Part shown: piece after piece, positions 31,203 through 40,784 of the stretch
How the letters are laid out: each line of letters starts with the position of its first letter
Position numbering within the stretch: the stretch's first letter is position 1
From: Nostoc sp. WHI
Lineage (GTDB): Bacteria > Cyanobacteriota > Cyanobacteriia > Cyanobacteriales > Nostocaceae
Assembly (NCBI RefSeq): GCF_015714725.1
Contig: NZ_WBKM01000282.1
Span: 1 to 43,027 of the forward strand
Length of the DNA: 43,027 nt
Direction: 5' to 3'
Position numbers and translations under genes: made by a program
Notes under the pieces: generated by a model
Seen by the model: the letters and a program-made list of their open reading frames with translations, nothing else
Database searches by the model: none
What the model was told of the DNA's origin: nothing

Positions 31203-32942
31203 TTAATAGTAATTACCTACTTTGCGATGGCGAACGGCTGTCAATCCATCGTTTTTGGAGACACGGCCTTCTTCGACGGTGCAGTATAAAATCCAGTGGT
31301 CGCTGCATTCCATGCTGCTCTGGATTTCACATTCGATGTACGCTAGAGCATCAGTTAGAATTGGGGAACCGTTTTTCGCGGTTTGAGTTTTCACCCCAGC
31401 AAATCGGTCAGCACCGGGATGCAAACGCTTGAGAAAGTGCTTTTTCAATTCTTGATAATTGCCTTCTTCCAAAACGTTGAGGACGAAGCGATCGCCTACT
31501 TGCATTAAGGAATCAATGGCGCGGTCTTTGGCAACGGCAATTGTCAATCCTAATGGTTGCAAACTCGCTTGCGTTACCCAGGATGCCAGCATTGCACTTG
31601 ACACATCTTCTTTTTTAGTAGTGACTATATACAGTCCACTACTAATGCGACCCAGCGCCTTTTCCATGTTGACATCAAGGGACTTGATTTGCTTGATGTT
31701 GCGATCGCGCACTAGCAATTGTCCGAAGTCTTTACCCGCTTCTTCACACAACTGGAATGTTGATGCGGTAGGAGCTTCTCTAATCCGAATCGCTGGGAAA
31801 GCTTCTTTAATGCCAGAGTCGATAAACTTTCTGCGGAGTGTATCAATGGGTTCATCATCCCCACCGTAACATTCAAACAGCCCAACCACTTGCTTGTTCT
31901 TAGCGACAGCTAGCAGCGAACTGATACTAGCTTGGGCGGCGGCGGCGGAAGTCGGGGGCATACCAATAATGATCCCAGCTGCTCTCCCGGCTAGTTCTTG
32001 GATTTCTTGGCTCTCAGCAGTACTCAAATCCAGGACTTCTACCCCAACTCCGGTTTTCAGTATACCTTCGGCGATTGCATGACCAAGGCGTTCGCCGTAA
32101 CCGTAATCTGAGACAAAAAACAAGCCAACTGTTGTTTCTGCTTTAGCTTGTTTTTGGCTCCAATTTTCGTAGCACCCGGTTAGAACATCTAGATGATGGT
32201 ATAGTAATGGCCCGTGACCGTTGGCGATAATATTAATCTTCCCTAGATCACCCATCCGCTTCATCGCATTCAGCAGCGAACGAGAATTAGGGCCCATCAA
32301 GCAGTCGTAGTAAAATCTAAAGTCAGCTTCGATCGCTTCTAAATCTTCGTCGAAGGTGCGATCGTCACAAAAGTGCATCCCAAAAGCATCGCAGGTGTAG
32401 AGAATTTGGGTTTTGCGATCAAAGCTAAAGATTGTGTCCGGCCAGTGCAGATTAGGCGCACTCACGAATTCGATTTCGTGTCCTTTGCCGATATCGATGC
32501 GATCGCCTGTTTTTACAACCCTCTTCGAGAAAGGATCGTGCACTAAACCTTCTAAAAATTGCAGCGCAACTTTTGAGGCTAAGACGGTGGCTCTAGGAGC
32601 TAATTGAAGAACATCTTCCACCAAGCCGCTATGATCTGGCTCTGTGTGGCTGACAATTATGTAATCAATTGTTTTGGGGTTGACAAGACCTTTTAGAGTC
32701 TCTAAATACAGATCGCGAAACTTCTGGTGAGAAGTATCAATCAAAACTGTTTGTTCGCCCCTAATTAGATATGAATTATAGGTTGTGCCATTTTGCAGTC
32801 CGAATTCGATATCGAAGCGATCGCGGTCCCAATCAAGAGAGCGAATCGCCGTTGTGTTAGGGGCAATTTCTACAGTTTGTATAGTTAGCCGATGTTGAAC
32901 GTTCTCTGCGTTGGCCTTGTCGGTCGTAGACATCGCTACCAT
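31203..32942 (-). CDS. flv3B: Diflavin flavoprotein Flv3 (probably heterocyst-type Flv3B)
   Basis: 579 residues from ATG 32942; a second ATG three codons in is possible. The diiron motif is canonical: His99, Glu101, Asp103, His104 in SHTEPDHSG, then TCDAFGMHF and NGHGPLL. A flavodoxin domain (FFVSDYGYGERLGHAI, about 272) and a C-terminal flavin reductase domain (SSAMLASWVTQAS, about 445) follow. Intact ligands identify it as Flv3, the partner of the ligand-poor Flv1 encoded 531 bp downstream on the same strand. In heterocysts Flv3B consumes O2 and protects nitrogenase; B-type is inferred from the flv3-flv1 adjacency. Confidence 0.9.
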   Translation of the reverse strand: MVAMSTTDKANAENVQHRLTIQTVEIAPNTTAIRSLDWDRDRFDIEFGLQNGTTYNSYLIRGEQTVLIDTSHQKFRDLYLETLKGLVNPKTIDYIIVSHTEPDHSGLVEDVLQLAPRATVLASKVALQFLEGLVHDPFSKRVVKTGDRIDIGKGHEIEFVSAPNLHWPDTIFSFDRKTQILYTCDAFGMHFCDDRTFDEDLEAIEADFRFYYDCLMGPNSRSLLNAMKRMGDLGKINIIANGHGPLLYHHLDVLTGCYENWSQKQAKAETTVGLFFVSDYGYGERLGHAIAEGILKTGVGVEVLDLSTAESQEIQELAGRAAGIIIGMPPTSAAAAQASISSLLAVAKNKQVVGLFECYGGDDEPIDTLRRKFIDSGIKEAFPAIRIREAPTASTFQLCEEAGKDFGQLLVRDRNIKQIKSLDVNMEKALGRISSGLYIVTTKKEDVSSAMLASWVTQASLQPLGLTIAVAKDRAIDSLMQVGDRFVLNVLEEGNYQELKKHFLKRLHPGADRFAGVKTQTAKNGSPILTDALAYIECEIQSSMECSDHWILYCTVEEGRVSKNDGLTAVRHRKVGNYY

Positions 32943-33505
32943 TATTCGTCTCCGAGCGCAAATTAACAGGTTTTTTCTTTCCCCATTGTCACTATTATTT
33001 TTTTTTTAAGTTGTAATCAATAGTAGTTTTTCAAAAAAACAACTTGTATCAATTGTTGCTTTTTCTAGTAAAGTTTTTAACTCAAAAAATCTACTAAATA
33101 TTAATTCAACTAAAATACACAGTATGTATTTTATGGTGCTATTTTTTAATATCGGTTTCTAATCCAAAAATATCATGTATCTCATATCTTGTTGAGCATA
33201 AAATTGTAATAAAAAGCATAAATTATGCAGCCGATGTATCTGAAAATCGAAAGGATCAATTCCCAACTTCTTAAAAAAAGTCGAGAATCTTTACTGTTGA
33301 GAAGTTTTTGTACAGTGCTTATCCCGCACTATGCGAATGTTAGCATGGAATAAATTTTGTAAACACGGAATAGCATTACAGTAGAGTGCTTACGGCGAAA
33401 AATTAAAACAAATTTCTGACTTATAACTGAGTTATAACTGATTTTTATGGTAAGGCAGGAAACAAACTGTATAATTTGAGCATCTTGCCGCTCAAAAACA
33501 TAGCA
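32943..33505. other. AT-rich divergent promoter region
   Basis: About 560 bp between the divergent flv3 and HTH-ATPase genes. It is strongly AT-rich, with a T-run (32998-33006) and a loose inverted repeat AAGTTGT (33007-33013) / ACAACTT. It also has short hairpin-prone sequence around GTGCTTATCCCGCAC (33317-33331). No ORF is credible. It must hold both promoters; a heterocyst-type regulatory site for flv3 would be expected, but I could not pick out one. Confidence 0.4.
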
Positions 33506-34783
33506 ATGTCACGCTCAGTTATAGTTCGCAAAGATTGTATCCAAAAAGTCAAGTTGGCTGTCAAACGTTGTGGTTATCTACGCCAAAAAGATTTGGCTGA
33601 CGAGTTAGGATGTTCTCTCGCCACTGTTAGTAACTTCCTCAACGGCAAACCTGTTGATTGTTGGTATTTTCAAGAAATTTGTCAAAAGTTGGGACAGGAA
33701 TGGCAAGCGATCGCATATCTTGACTACGACGACAACAACAGTAAAACTGAAGAGGCGATCGTTTTGGCGTTTCCCGATAAGTCAGAGACGGACTTTATGT
33801 ATGTGGAACGCCCTCCTATTGAATCTCTTTGCTACGAGATACTTTTGCAACCGGGGGCTTTATTGCAAATTAAAGCACCTGGCTTGATGGGTAAGACATC
33901 TTTAATGGCTAAAGTTTTACAGCAATTAGCAAAACGGGGATGTCGAATTGTCCCTTTAAACCTTCATTATGCAGACCCAGAAGATTTTAGCAACCTGGAT
34001 AGATTTTTGAAATGGTTCTGTATTAGTGTTGGTCAAACTCTGGAAATGCCGAACAAACTTGCTGATTACTGGGATGAGCAATTTTCTACCAGCAAGGTAA
34101 ACTGCAAGATATATTTTGAAAAATATTTGTTGGCTAAAGTAGAAAGTCCTCTGGTGCTATGGTTGGATGAAGTGGATCGGATTTTTCCACATCAAAAAGT
34201 AGCTGCCGACTTCCTGGGACTTTTGCGAGCTTGGCACGAAGAAGCAAAAATTCGCTCTATTTGGCAAAGACTACGATTGGTAGTTGCTCACTCTACAGAA
34301 GTCTACGTTCATCTGAAAATTAATGAGTCACCATTTAATGTTGGGGAATCAATAGAATTACCAGAATTTACCTCTGAACAAGTCCAGAATTTAGCTCAAC
34401 AGCAGGGACTCTCTTGGAATTTGACTCAAGTTCAACTGCTGATGGATATGGTGGGTGGACATCCATATTTAGTGCAGCAGGCTTTCTCTCATCTGAAAAA
34501 TAATCAAAGTATTACCCTCCAACAAATTCTGCAAACTGCTCCCACAGAAGCGGGAATTTATAGCTCCCATCTGCGGCGATATTGGTGGGTAATTCAACAG
34601 CATCCAGAATTAGCGGCGGTGCTGAAAAAAGTTTGTATGGCAAATACGAGCGTGCGACTAGAAACAATGCAAGCATATAAATTGCACAGCATGGGACTAA
34701 TAAATTTATCGGGAAATGAGGTAACAATTAGCTGCAAATTGTATCGTCAGTATTTGTGCGATCGCTTAATCTCGTCAGACTGA
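33506..34783 (+). CDS. HTH - AAA_35-type ATPase
   Basis: 425 residues from the ATG at 33506 (an upstream TTG at 33476 adds ten residues). The N-terminal helix-turn-helix (about 15-65; YLRQKDLADELGCSLATVSNFLNGK) is Cro/XRE-like. A STAND-type AAA_35 ATPase follows: Walker A region KAPGLMGKTSLMAKVL (near 125), Walker B LVLWLDEVDRIF (near 215), GGHPYLVQQAF (sensor-like, near 320) and a winged-helix tail. Such proteins are predicted signalling switches in cyanobacteria. It is 74 bp upstream of a second AAA_35 gene on the same strand, so the two probably act together; here the HTH may bind DNA or serve as an adaptor. Confidence 0.85.
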   Translation: MSRSVIVRKDCIQKVKLAVKRCGYLRQKDLADELGCSLATVSNFLNGKPVDCWYFQEICQKLGQEWQAIAYLDYDDNNSKTEEAIVLAFPDKSETDFMYVERPPIESLCYEILLQPGALLQIKAPGLMGKTSLMAKVLQQLAKRGCRIVPLNLHYADPEDFSNLDRFLKWFCISVGQTLEMPNKLADYWDEQFSTSKVNCKIYFEKYLLAKVESPLVLWLDEVDRIFPHQKVAADFLGLLRAWHEEAKIRSIWQRLRLVVAHSTEVYVHLKINESPFNVGESIELPEFTSEQVQNLAQQQGLSWNLTQVQLLMDMVGGHPYLVQQAFSHLKNNQSITLQQILQTAPTEAGIYSSHLRRYWWVIQQHPELAAVLKKVCMANTSVRLETMQAYKLHSMGLINLSGNEVTISCKLYRQYLCDRLISSD

Positions 34784-34857
34784 AATGTGCGGTTAAATAA
34801 ACAGAGTTTCCCATTACTTCTTTGACTTAGACAAGCAAATAAAATGTTTAGCAGTTT

Positions 34858-37497
34858 ATGAGTGCAGAATCAAATTTAGTTTATCAAGTTGGAGGCAGCT
34901 TACCAGTTGATGCCCCTACTTATGTACGTCGTCAAGCAGATGATCAACTTTATCACGCCCTGAAAGCTGGAGAGTTTTGTTATATCTTAAATTCCCGACA
35001 GATGGGCAAGTCCAGTTTACGAGTGCAAATAATGCAAAGGCTGCTCAAAGAAGGGATTGCCTGTGCTGCTATTGATATTACTGCGATCGGTACTCAAGAA
35101 GTTACCCCACAGCAGTGGTATGGAGGCTTAATTAGAATTCTCGTCGAAGTTTTTGAAATATCAGAAAATTTTAACTTACGAACTTGGTGGCAGAAGCGTG
35201 AGTTACTTTCTCCGGTACAGTGTTGGGCTGAATTTATCGAACAAGTATTGCTGAATGAAATCTCTCATAATATAATTATTTTTTTTGATGAAATTGATAG
35301 CCTCCTCAGCTTAAAGTTTAAGGATGATTTTTTTGCTGTTATCAGAGCTTTTTATAACAAACGGACGGAAAAGCCAGATTACAAACGTCTGACATTTGTG
35401 TTATTGGGAGTAGGGACGCCCTCAGATTTGATTAGCGACAAAAATCGGACACCATTTAATATTGGTAGAGCTATTGAACTCACTGGTTTTGAATTAGATG
35501 AAGCAGCAAATTTAGCTAAAGGTTTAGCTAAGGTAGGTAATTCTCAAGCTTTATTAAAAGAGGTTTTGATTTGGACAGGTGGTCAACCTTTTCTCACCCA
35601 AAAGTTGTGTAAACTCATCCTGCAAAAATCAGCAGAATTTTTAGATTATCCACAATCCACTGAAGCTGAGTGGGTAGCAAGCCTTGTAAAAAGCCAGATT
35701 ATAGAAAGCTGGGAAGCTCATGATGAGCCAGAACATTTAAGGACGATACGCGATCGCATTTTTAGCAATGAGCAAGATATTGGACAGCTACTAGGGCTGT
35801 ATCAGCAAATTTTGCAGCAGGGTGAATTAGCAGCAGACAAAAGTTCTGAACAAATGAAATTGCGGCTGTCGGGGTTAGTAGTCAAACGTCAGGGAAAATT
35901 AAGAGTTTATAACCGCATTTATCAAGCAGTTTTTGACCAAAGTTGGGTTGATAAGACATTAACAAATCTGCGACCATATGCAGAGGCGATAACTGCTTGG
36001 TTAGATTCTAATTATCAGGATAATTCACAACTTTTACGCGGTAAGGCATTACAGTATGCATGGCAATGGGCTAAAAATAAAAGTTTGAGTGTTCAGGATT
36101 ATCAGTTTTTAACTGCTAGTCAAGAATTCAACAAACGATCTCAACAGCGATTTGCTATCGGGTTAGTAGCTAGCATCTTATTTGCAATTATTATACTTGT
36201 AGGGTTACGGAAAGAGATTACTGAGTTAACTTTCTATTATTATTATTCATCAATAGCTCTAGCAGAGCCGGAAAGATTAAGTACAGGTGAGCGTACTTTT
36301 TTCCGTGATATAGATACAAATTTTGATCTATTAATTGGAAATGAGGCTTTCAAGAAAAAAGAGTATTCAACAGCTATTAATTCGTTTCAAAAAGCTATAG
36401 AAGCTAATCGCAACGATCCAGAAGTGTGGATTTACTATAATAATGCACTCGCCAATAAACAAGGAAATCCTCTAACTCTAGCAGTTGTAATACCTGTAAA
36501 TGCCAGAAAAGCAGTTGCTCAAGAAATATTACGAGGAGTAGCGCAAGCACAGAATAGTTTCAATGAAGAACGTGTAAAAACAAATACTCGGTTATTGCAG
36601 ATTGTAATTGCCAATGATGATACCGAGCGAATCCAAGCTACAAAAGTTGCCCGAAGCCTAATTAGAGATACAAATGTTTTGGGGGTAATTGGACATTATA
36701 GTAGCAGTGCTAGTTTATCAGCATTACCAGAGTATGAAAAAGTTGGTTTAGCTATGATATCTCCCACTAGCAGTAGTAGCTATTTAAAAGGTAAAGTTTT
36801 TTTCAGAACAGTTACTATCGATAAACTGCTTGTTGAACAGCTAGCAAAATATGCTGTTAATCATAACGTAAAACGAGCTATGATTTTCTATCAACCTGAG
36901 GAAACATATAGTAAAAGCTTAACAAGTGCTTTGGAAAGTCTTTTGAAGGATAAAAAAGTAATTGTCCAAAAAGTAGATTTGACCGATCCTAAACTAGATG
37001 TAAATGACAAAGTTTTACTCAGTGAATTAAAGGAAGCCGATGCACTTATCTTGTTCCCCAATGTAGATATAATTCCTGTCGCTATTCAAATTGCCCGTTC
37101 ACGAAACACTCAGACAAACCTCCAAAAAAAGCTGCTGCTGGTATCACCTACTTTTTATAGTTCAGATACTTTAAAAGCAGGTGGAGCAGCTTTAGAAAAC
37201 ATGGTTGTACCTGTCCCCTGGTTTGCAGGTACACCAGATGCAAAAGAATTTGCAGATAAAGCAAAAGATATGTGGGGCGGGCAGGTTAGTTGGCGCACCG
37301 CTACTACTTATAATGCAACTCAGGCTTTCATTGAAGCTCTATCTGCATCTGACACACCTTCTCGCTCAACCGTGCTGAAAAAACTTCAATCTATGAATAT
37401 TAAAGGTAAGGAACCAGTTCTTGTGAAAGTAGTTAAAAATAAAAGTTGTTCTACAGGGATCGAATTTTGCTTTGAACTGGTTGATTCAGGGAAATAA
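34858..37497 (+). CDS. AAA_35 ATPase - TM - TPR - periplasmic-binding-protein fusion
   Basis: 879 residues. The cytoplasmic AAA_35 domain (1-~410) opens YQVGGSLPVDAPTYVRRQAD, with Walker A NSRQMGKSSLRVQI and Walker B IIIFFDEIDSLL, and GGQPFLTQKLCKL. One membrane segment (about 431-450, FAIGLVASILFAIIILVGL) is followed by a TPR-like pair (about 495-530). A type-1 periplasmic binding domain (about 540-879) comes last, like Leu/Ile/Val-binding proteins: LAVVIPVNARKAVAQEILRG, LGVIGHYSSSASLSALPEY, MISPTSSSS. It therefore has a sensor outside and an ATPase switch inside. The ligand is probably a small polar molecule; this is inferred. It is probably co-transcribed with the upstream HTH-ATPase. Confidence 0.87.
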   Translation: MSAESNLVYQVGGSLPVDAPTYVRRQADDQLYHALKAGEFCYILNSRQMGKSSLRVQIMQRLLKEGIACAAIDITAIGTQEVTPQQWYGGLIRILVEVFEISENFNLRTWWQKRELLSPVQCWAEFIEQVLLNEISHNIIIFFDEIDSLLSLKFKDDFFAVIRAFYNKRTEKPDYKRLTFVLLGVGTPSDLISDKNRTPFNIGRAIELTGFELDEAANLAKGLAKVGNSQALLKEVLIWTGGQPFLTQKLCKLILQKSAEFLDYPQSTEAEWVASLVKSQIIESWEAHDEPEHLRTIRDRIFSNEQDIGQLLGLYQQILQQGELAADKSSEQMKLRLSGLVVKRQGKLRVYNRIYQAVFDQSWVDKTLTNLRPYAEAITAWLDSNYQDNSQLLRGKALQYAWQWAKNKSLSVQDYQFLTASQEFNKRSQQRFAIGLVASILFAIIILVGLRKEITELTFYYYYSSIALAEPERLSTGERTFFRDIDTNFDLLIGNEAFKKKEYSTAINSFQKAIEANRNDPEVWIYYNNALANKQGNPLTLAVVIPVNARKAVAQEILRGVAQAQNSFNEERVKTNTRLLQIVIANDDTERIQATKVARSLIRDTNVLGVIGHYSSSASLSALPEYEKVGLAMISPTSSSSYLKGKVFFRTVTIDKLLVEQLAKYAVNHNVKRAMIFYQPEETYSKSLTSALESLLKDKKVIVQKVDLTDPKLDVNDKVLLSELKEADALILFPNVDIIPVAIQIARSRNTQTNLQKKLLLVSPTFYSSDTLKAGGAALENMVVPVPWFAGTPDAKEFADKAKDMWGGQVSWRTATTYNATQAFIEALSASDTPSRSTVLKKLQSMNIKGKEPVLVKVVKNKSCSTGIEFCFELVDSGK

Positions 37498-37549
37498 GCG
37501 ATCGCACTCAGTGAGTAAACTAAGAATGCGATCGCTTAAAATATTCACT

Positions 37550-37864
37550 TTAATATTCTTTGGTTGGCGTAGGCGCTAAAAGTCCTGCCAAGCCACCTAG
37601 AGCACCCGTCCCAAGCCCAATCAGGATTTCGGGAATTTTCTTATCATTGGCTTGCAGCCAGACTGTACCGCCAATACAAGATACTAAAGTTAATGCCAGT
37701 GCGCCGACGACAATCCGGTAAATCCAGCGATCTGTTTGCAGGGGAGTTCCCACATAAGAAACTTGCTTTGTTAGTTCAGTAATTGATGGTACTGCTGTGG
37801 TTTCTGAAAGTTGGGTTGTTTGAACGTTATCTGATTCAATGCTAATAAGAATATTCTGTCTCAT
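37550..37864 (-). CDS. Small two-TM membrane protein of unknown function
   Basis: 104 residues: a soluble N-terminal ~45 (MRQNILISIESDNVQTTQLS, then TAVPSITELTKQ), then hydrophobic segments at about 50-70 (IVVGALALTLVSCIGGTVWL) and 80-98 (ILIGLGTGALGGLAGLLAP), ending TPTKEY. It resembles small phage- or plasmid-type membrane proteins but I cannot name a family. It is convergent with the ATPase-PBP gene (52-bp gap containing HIP1 sites). Confidence 0.65.
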   Translation of the reverse strand: MRQNILISIESDNVQTTQLSETTAVPSITELTKQVSYVGTPLQTDRWIYRIVVGALALTLVSCIGGTVWLQANDKKIPEILIGLGTGALGGLAGLLAPTPTKEY

Positions 37865-38137
37865 GGCGTCAGGTTCCTTTAATTTTGAGTTTTAAATTCA
37901 TTCCTTTCTTGTTAATTCCATTAAACCTTAGCGCTAACTGAGATTAGAACTGACAAACTTCAGCGACAAAAGACTTTTTACTGGCTTATAAATGACTTAA
38001 AATTTTTATATTTACAGGACTTACGCAAACAATAGCCGAAGCCTTGATTTTCAGGTAGGGGCAATTCATGAATTGCCCCTACAGCGTGTAGTTTTGCGTA
38101 AGTCCTAATTTAGTTGTGTTTACACAGCAAAAACAAA
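37865..38137. other. Gap between the small membrane gene and ssrA, with a foldback element
   Basis: About 270 bp that include the foldback element at 38016-38106; otherwise AT-rich with no gene. The promoter of the 104-residue gene should lie near 37870-37990. Confidence 0.4.
38016..38106. repeat. 91-bp foldback element with 14-bp terminal inverted repeats
   Basis: Ends AGGACTTACGCAAA and TTTGCGTAAGTCCT form a perfect 14-bp inverted repeat. An internal hairpin AGGGGCAATT-CATG-AATTGCCCCT (38057-38080) makes a nested structure. Likely a small miniature-transposon-like repeat; no target duplication is evident. Confidence 0.9.
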
Positions 38138-38168
38138 ATCCACCTGGATATCAAATTACCAGGTGGAC
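38138..38168 (-). terminator. Rho-independent terminator of ssrA
   Basis: On the minus strand TCCACCTGG pairs with CCAGGTGGA (9 bp, 11-nt loop), followed by a T-rich tract (ATTTTGTTTTTG). It lies 19 bp beyond the tmRNA 3' end. Confidence 0.8.
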
Positions 38169-38185
38169 TTGTTAACTATTTTTAG

Positions 38186-38575
38186 TGGATCCGAGCAGAG
38201 TCGAACTGCTGTCCAAATTGGGTATTGACCCCCCGCTCATTCACAGGTTTAGCCTTTCTGACCCTCAAGGCGGGAATCGTTCATTATCCCGAACGTAGGA
38301 TGCTCTGATTTAATCTTAGCTAGCAAGCCAACCAGAGAACGCTTACTAGAGCATCCGTTGGGGTTTGGTCTTCAGTCCTTAACGGAGTCAAACCGAAGAC
38401 GCTCGAACCTATAAGAGGCGTTTTTTAGGCAGCTACTAGAGCGTCCTTACGAGCAAAGTTAACGATGTTGTTCGCATTTACTTTTTTTTCGAGCCTTTGA
38501 TTTCCGAGAGGAGACTCACTCTCGACCTGAATCACAGAGTAGCGTTCGCCAACCTGTCGAAACCGTGACGGACCC
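38186..38575 (-). ncRNA. ssrA: Transfer-messenger RNA (tmRNA)
   Basis: 390 nt on the minus strand. The 5' end GGGTCCGTCACGG and 3' end TTCGACTCTGCTCGGATCCA (CCA encoded) form the tRNA-Ala-like acceptor and T-arm. The tag frame runs from 38475 to the TAA at 38425-38427 and encodes ANNIVNFARKDALVAA, the cyanobacterial type of degradation tag. With SmpB it rescues stalled ribosomes and marks the nascent peptide for proteolysis. A one-piece tmRNA, as here, is usual in filamentous cyanobacteria. It lies 82 bp downstream of the kinase gene on the same strand but has its own -10 box and terminator. Confidence 0.97.
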
Positions 38576-38585
38576 ATACACTTCA

Positions 38586-38591
38586 ATTATA
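38586..38591 (-). promoter_or_regulatory. Likely -10 box of ssrA
   Basis: TATAAT on the minus strand, 10 nt before the mature tmRNA 5' end, a distance that allows RNase P trimming of a short leader. I see no good -35 box 17 bp further up. Confidence 0.6.
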
Positions 38592-38657
38592 ATACAGGAT
38601 TTTTGAAATGTGTGATCAGACAAAAAGTTTTTGGATAAAATCAAACTTGACAGGCTA

Positions 38658-40784
38658 CTAGGGTGTTGTCTGTGGTGGATTGGTGGAATTAGGAAATGGC
38701 AGGATTGGCACAATTACAGGCTTTGATTTTTCGGCTTGCAGTTGACTTTGGGCTTGGTTGAGGGCGTCTATCGCTTGTTGGTAATTAGCCTTGTATTTTA
38801 TTGCTTGATCGTAAGATGCGATCGCATCTTGATAGCGTTTCAAATTTAATAAGGCATTACCTCTGCTATACCAGCTTTCGGAATGGTTTGCTTTATAACG
38901 AACTGCCTTATTATAAGATGCGATCGCATCTTCGTATTTTTGCAAAATGTATTGTGAATTTCCCAGATTATACCAAACTTGATAGTCGTTTCGCTTAATT
39001 GTTGCTGCTTTATTATAAGAGCCTACTGCTTCTTCATAGCGTTGGCTTTGATGCAGCGACCAACCCAGATTATACCACGCTTGATAATTACCAGGATTGT
39101 ATTTAATTACTTGATTAAAAGATTTAATTGCTTCGGGATAGCGTTGTAAATTTATCAGTATATTACCTCTTGATAACCAAGCTTGATGATAATTTGGCTG
39201 GTATTGCACCGCTTTATCATAAGCTATAACCGCATCTCCATAACGTTGCAAATTGACTAGCACATTTCCCCGATTATACCAAGCTTGTTCGTAGTCTGGT
39301 TTTAACTCAACGACTTTTTCATAGGCTGCGATCGCTTCTTCATATCGTTTAGAATTTTGTAAGGCTAATCCTTTTTTGTACCAAGCTTCGTAATTATCTG
39401 GTTTCAATTCAATCGCTTTTTCATAAGATTTAATTGCTTGGTCATATTGGTTTAAATTACTGAAAACTTCACCTTTAGCATTCCAGACTTCCGAGTTTTT
39501 ATCATTTAATTCTAAGGCTTTGTCAAAAGAGGCGATCGCTTCTTGATATCGCTGTAATTTTCCCAATACAAAGCCTCGTCCGCTCCAAGCTTCAAAATAA
39601 TCTGGCTGAATTTGAATTCCTCTATCATAAGCTGCTAGTGCTTCTTTGTATTTTTTTAACTCATATAGCGTTTTGCCTTGACCATTCCATCCTTGAGCGT
39701 AATCTGGTCTAATATTAACTGCTTTTTCATACACTGCTAGCGCGTCTTGATAACGTTGCAAATCAAAAAGCGTATTTCCTTGTTTGGATAACTCTATGGC
39801 ATTATTGGAATTAATGTAATTAAAAATAAATATTGTTCCAATTCCGCTAACAGTAATTAAAAATATCGCTAATAAAAATTTGACCAATATACCTTTTTTA
39901 GGTCGAGGTTTATTTATATTCTTTGGTGGAGGAGGAGTTAACGCTATTGTCTGAGCGGGTGGTTGTGTTAACTCTTTCAAGGCTTGTAATGCTACCGTTG
40001 CCGAAGGATAGCGTTGCCGAAAGTCATAGCACACCATTTTATCTAAAAATTGAGCGAATTCTGGCGTTACAGTGGCTTGATTCTGCCAGATAATTTCATT
40101 AGTATCAGCATCTTTAACTATTTCCTCTGGTGATAATCCAGTGAGGGCTTGAATAGCAATTATTCCCACAGCATAGATATCACTGCTTAATTTAGGTGTA
40201 CCATGAGCTTGTTCACCAGGAATATATCCAGGCGTACCTATAGCAACGGTAGCAATAGTTTGACCTTGGGGAGTAATCAATTGAGTAGTAATTTGTTTAA
40301 CTGCACCAAAATCAATTAAGATTAATTTGCCATCTGGGTGGCGTCTGAGGATATTTCGGGGATTAACATCACGGTGAATTACATTCTGTTGATGGACAAA
40401 TTCTAAGATAGTTAAAAGTTCTTGTAAAAGTGAAATTACCTGGTCTTGACTTAAGGTTTTACCTGGTGTTAATTCTTGACTCAGGTCATGACCTTCGATC
40501 AATTCCTGTACGAGATAGAATTCGGCGTTTTCTTCAAAGTAAGCTAAAAGTTGGGGAATGCGATCGTGAGTTCCTAATTTATACAGAACTTGTGCTTCCG
40601 TATCAAATAAACGCCTAGCTGTCTCCAAAGTTAGTGGATCACTTGCTTGAGGCTTAAGTTTCTTAACGACACATTGAGGTGAACCGGGTAATTGCGTATC
40701 ACAAGCAACAAAAGTTTCACCAAAACCCCCACCTCCCAAGTTACTAATAATTTGGTATCTTCCAACAAGGGTGTTTCCCAGCAT
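38658..40784 (-). CDS. Hanks-type Ser/Thr protein kinase with TPR repeats
   Basis: 708 residues. Kinase domain (about 8-270): glycine loop LGGGGFGETF, Lys41/42, catalytic loop HRDVNPRN (137-144; Val-Asn replaces the usual Lys-Pro lead) and DFG at 158-160 with IDFGAVKQ, a cyanobacterial form. One membrane segment (about 303-325, FLLAIFLITVSGIGTIFIFNYI) leads to about ten 34-residue TPRs (AWYNRGNVLVNLQRYGDAVIAYDKA type). The kinase is inside and the TPRs are likely outside as a sensing or docking platform. It ends in a Pro-rich tail. A monocistronic signalling gene; targets unknown. Confidence 0.93.
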   Translation of the reverse strand: MLGNTLVGRYQIISNLGGGGFGETFVACDTQLPGSPQCVVKKLKPQASDPLTLETARRLFDTEAQVLYKLGTHDRIPQLLAYFEENAEFYLVQELIEGHDLSQELTPGKTLSQDQVISLLQELLTILEFVHQQNVIHRDVNPRNILRRHPDGKLILIDFGAVKQITTQLITPQGQTIATVAIGTPGYIPGEQAHGTPKLSSDIYAVGIIAIQALTGLSPEEIVKDADTNEIIWQNQATVTPEFAQFLDKMVCYDFRQRYPSATVALQALKELTQPPAQTIALTPPPPKNINKPRPKKGILVKFLLAIFLITVSGIGTIFIFNYINSNNAIELSKQGNTLFDLQRYQDALAVYEKAVNIRPDYAQGWNGQGKTLYELKKYKEALAAYDRGIQIQPDYFEAWSGRGFVLGKLQRYQEAIASFDKALELNDKNSEVWNAKGEVFSNLNQYDQAIKSYEKAIELKPDNYEAWYKKGLALQNSKRYEEAIAAYEKVVELKPDYEQAWYNRGNVLVNLQRYGDAVIAYDKAVQYQPNYHQAWLSRGNILINLQRYPEAIKSFNQVIKYNPGNYQAWYNLGWSLHQSQRYEEAVGSYNKAATIKRNDYQVWYNLGNSQYILQKYEDAIASYNKAVRYKANHSESWYSRGNALLNLKRYQDAIASYDQAIKYKANYQQAIDALNQAQSQLQAEKSKPVIVPILPFPNSTNPPQTTP

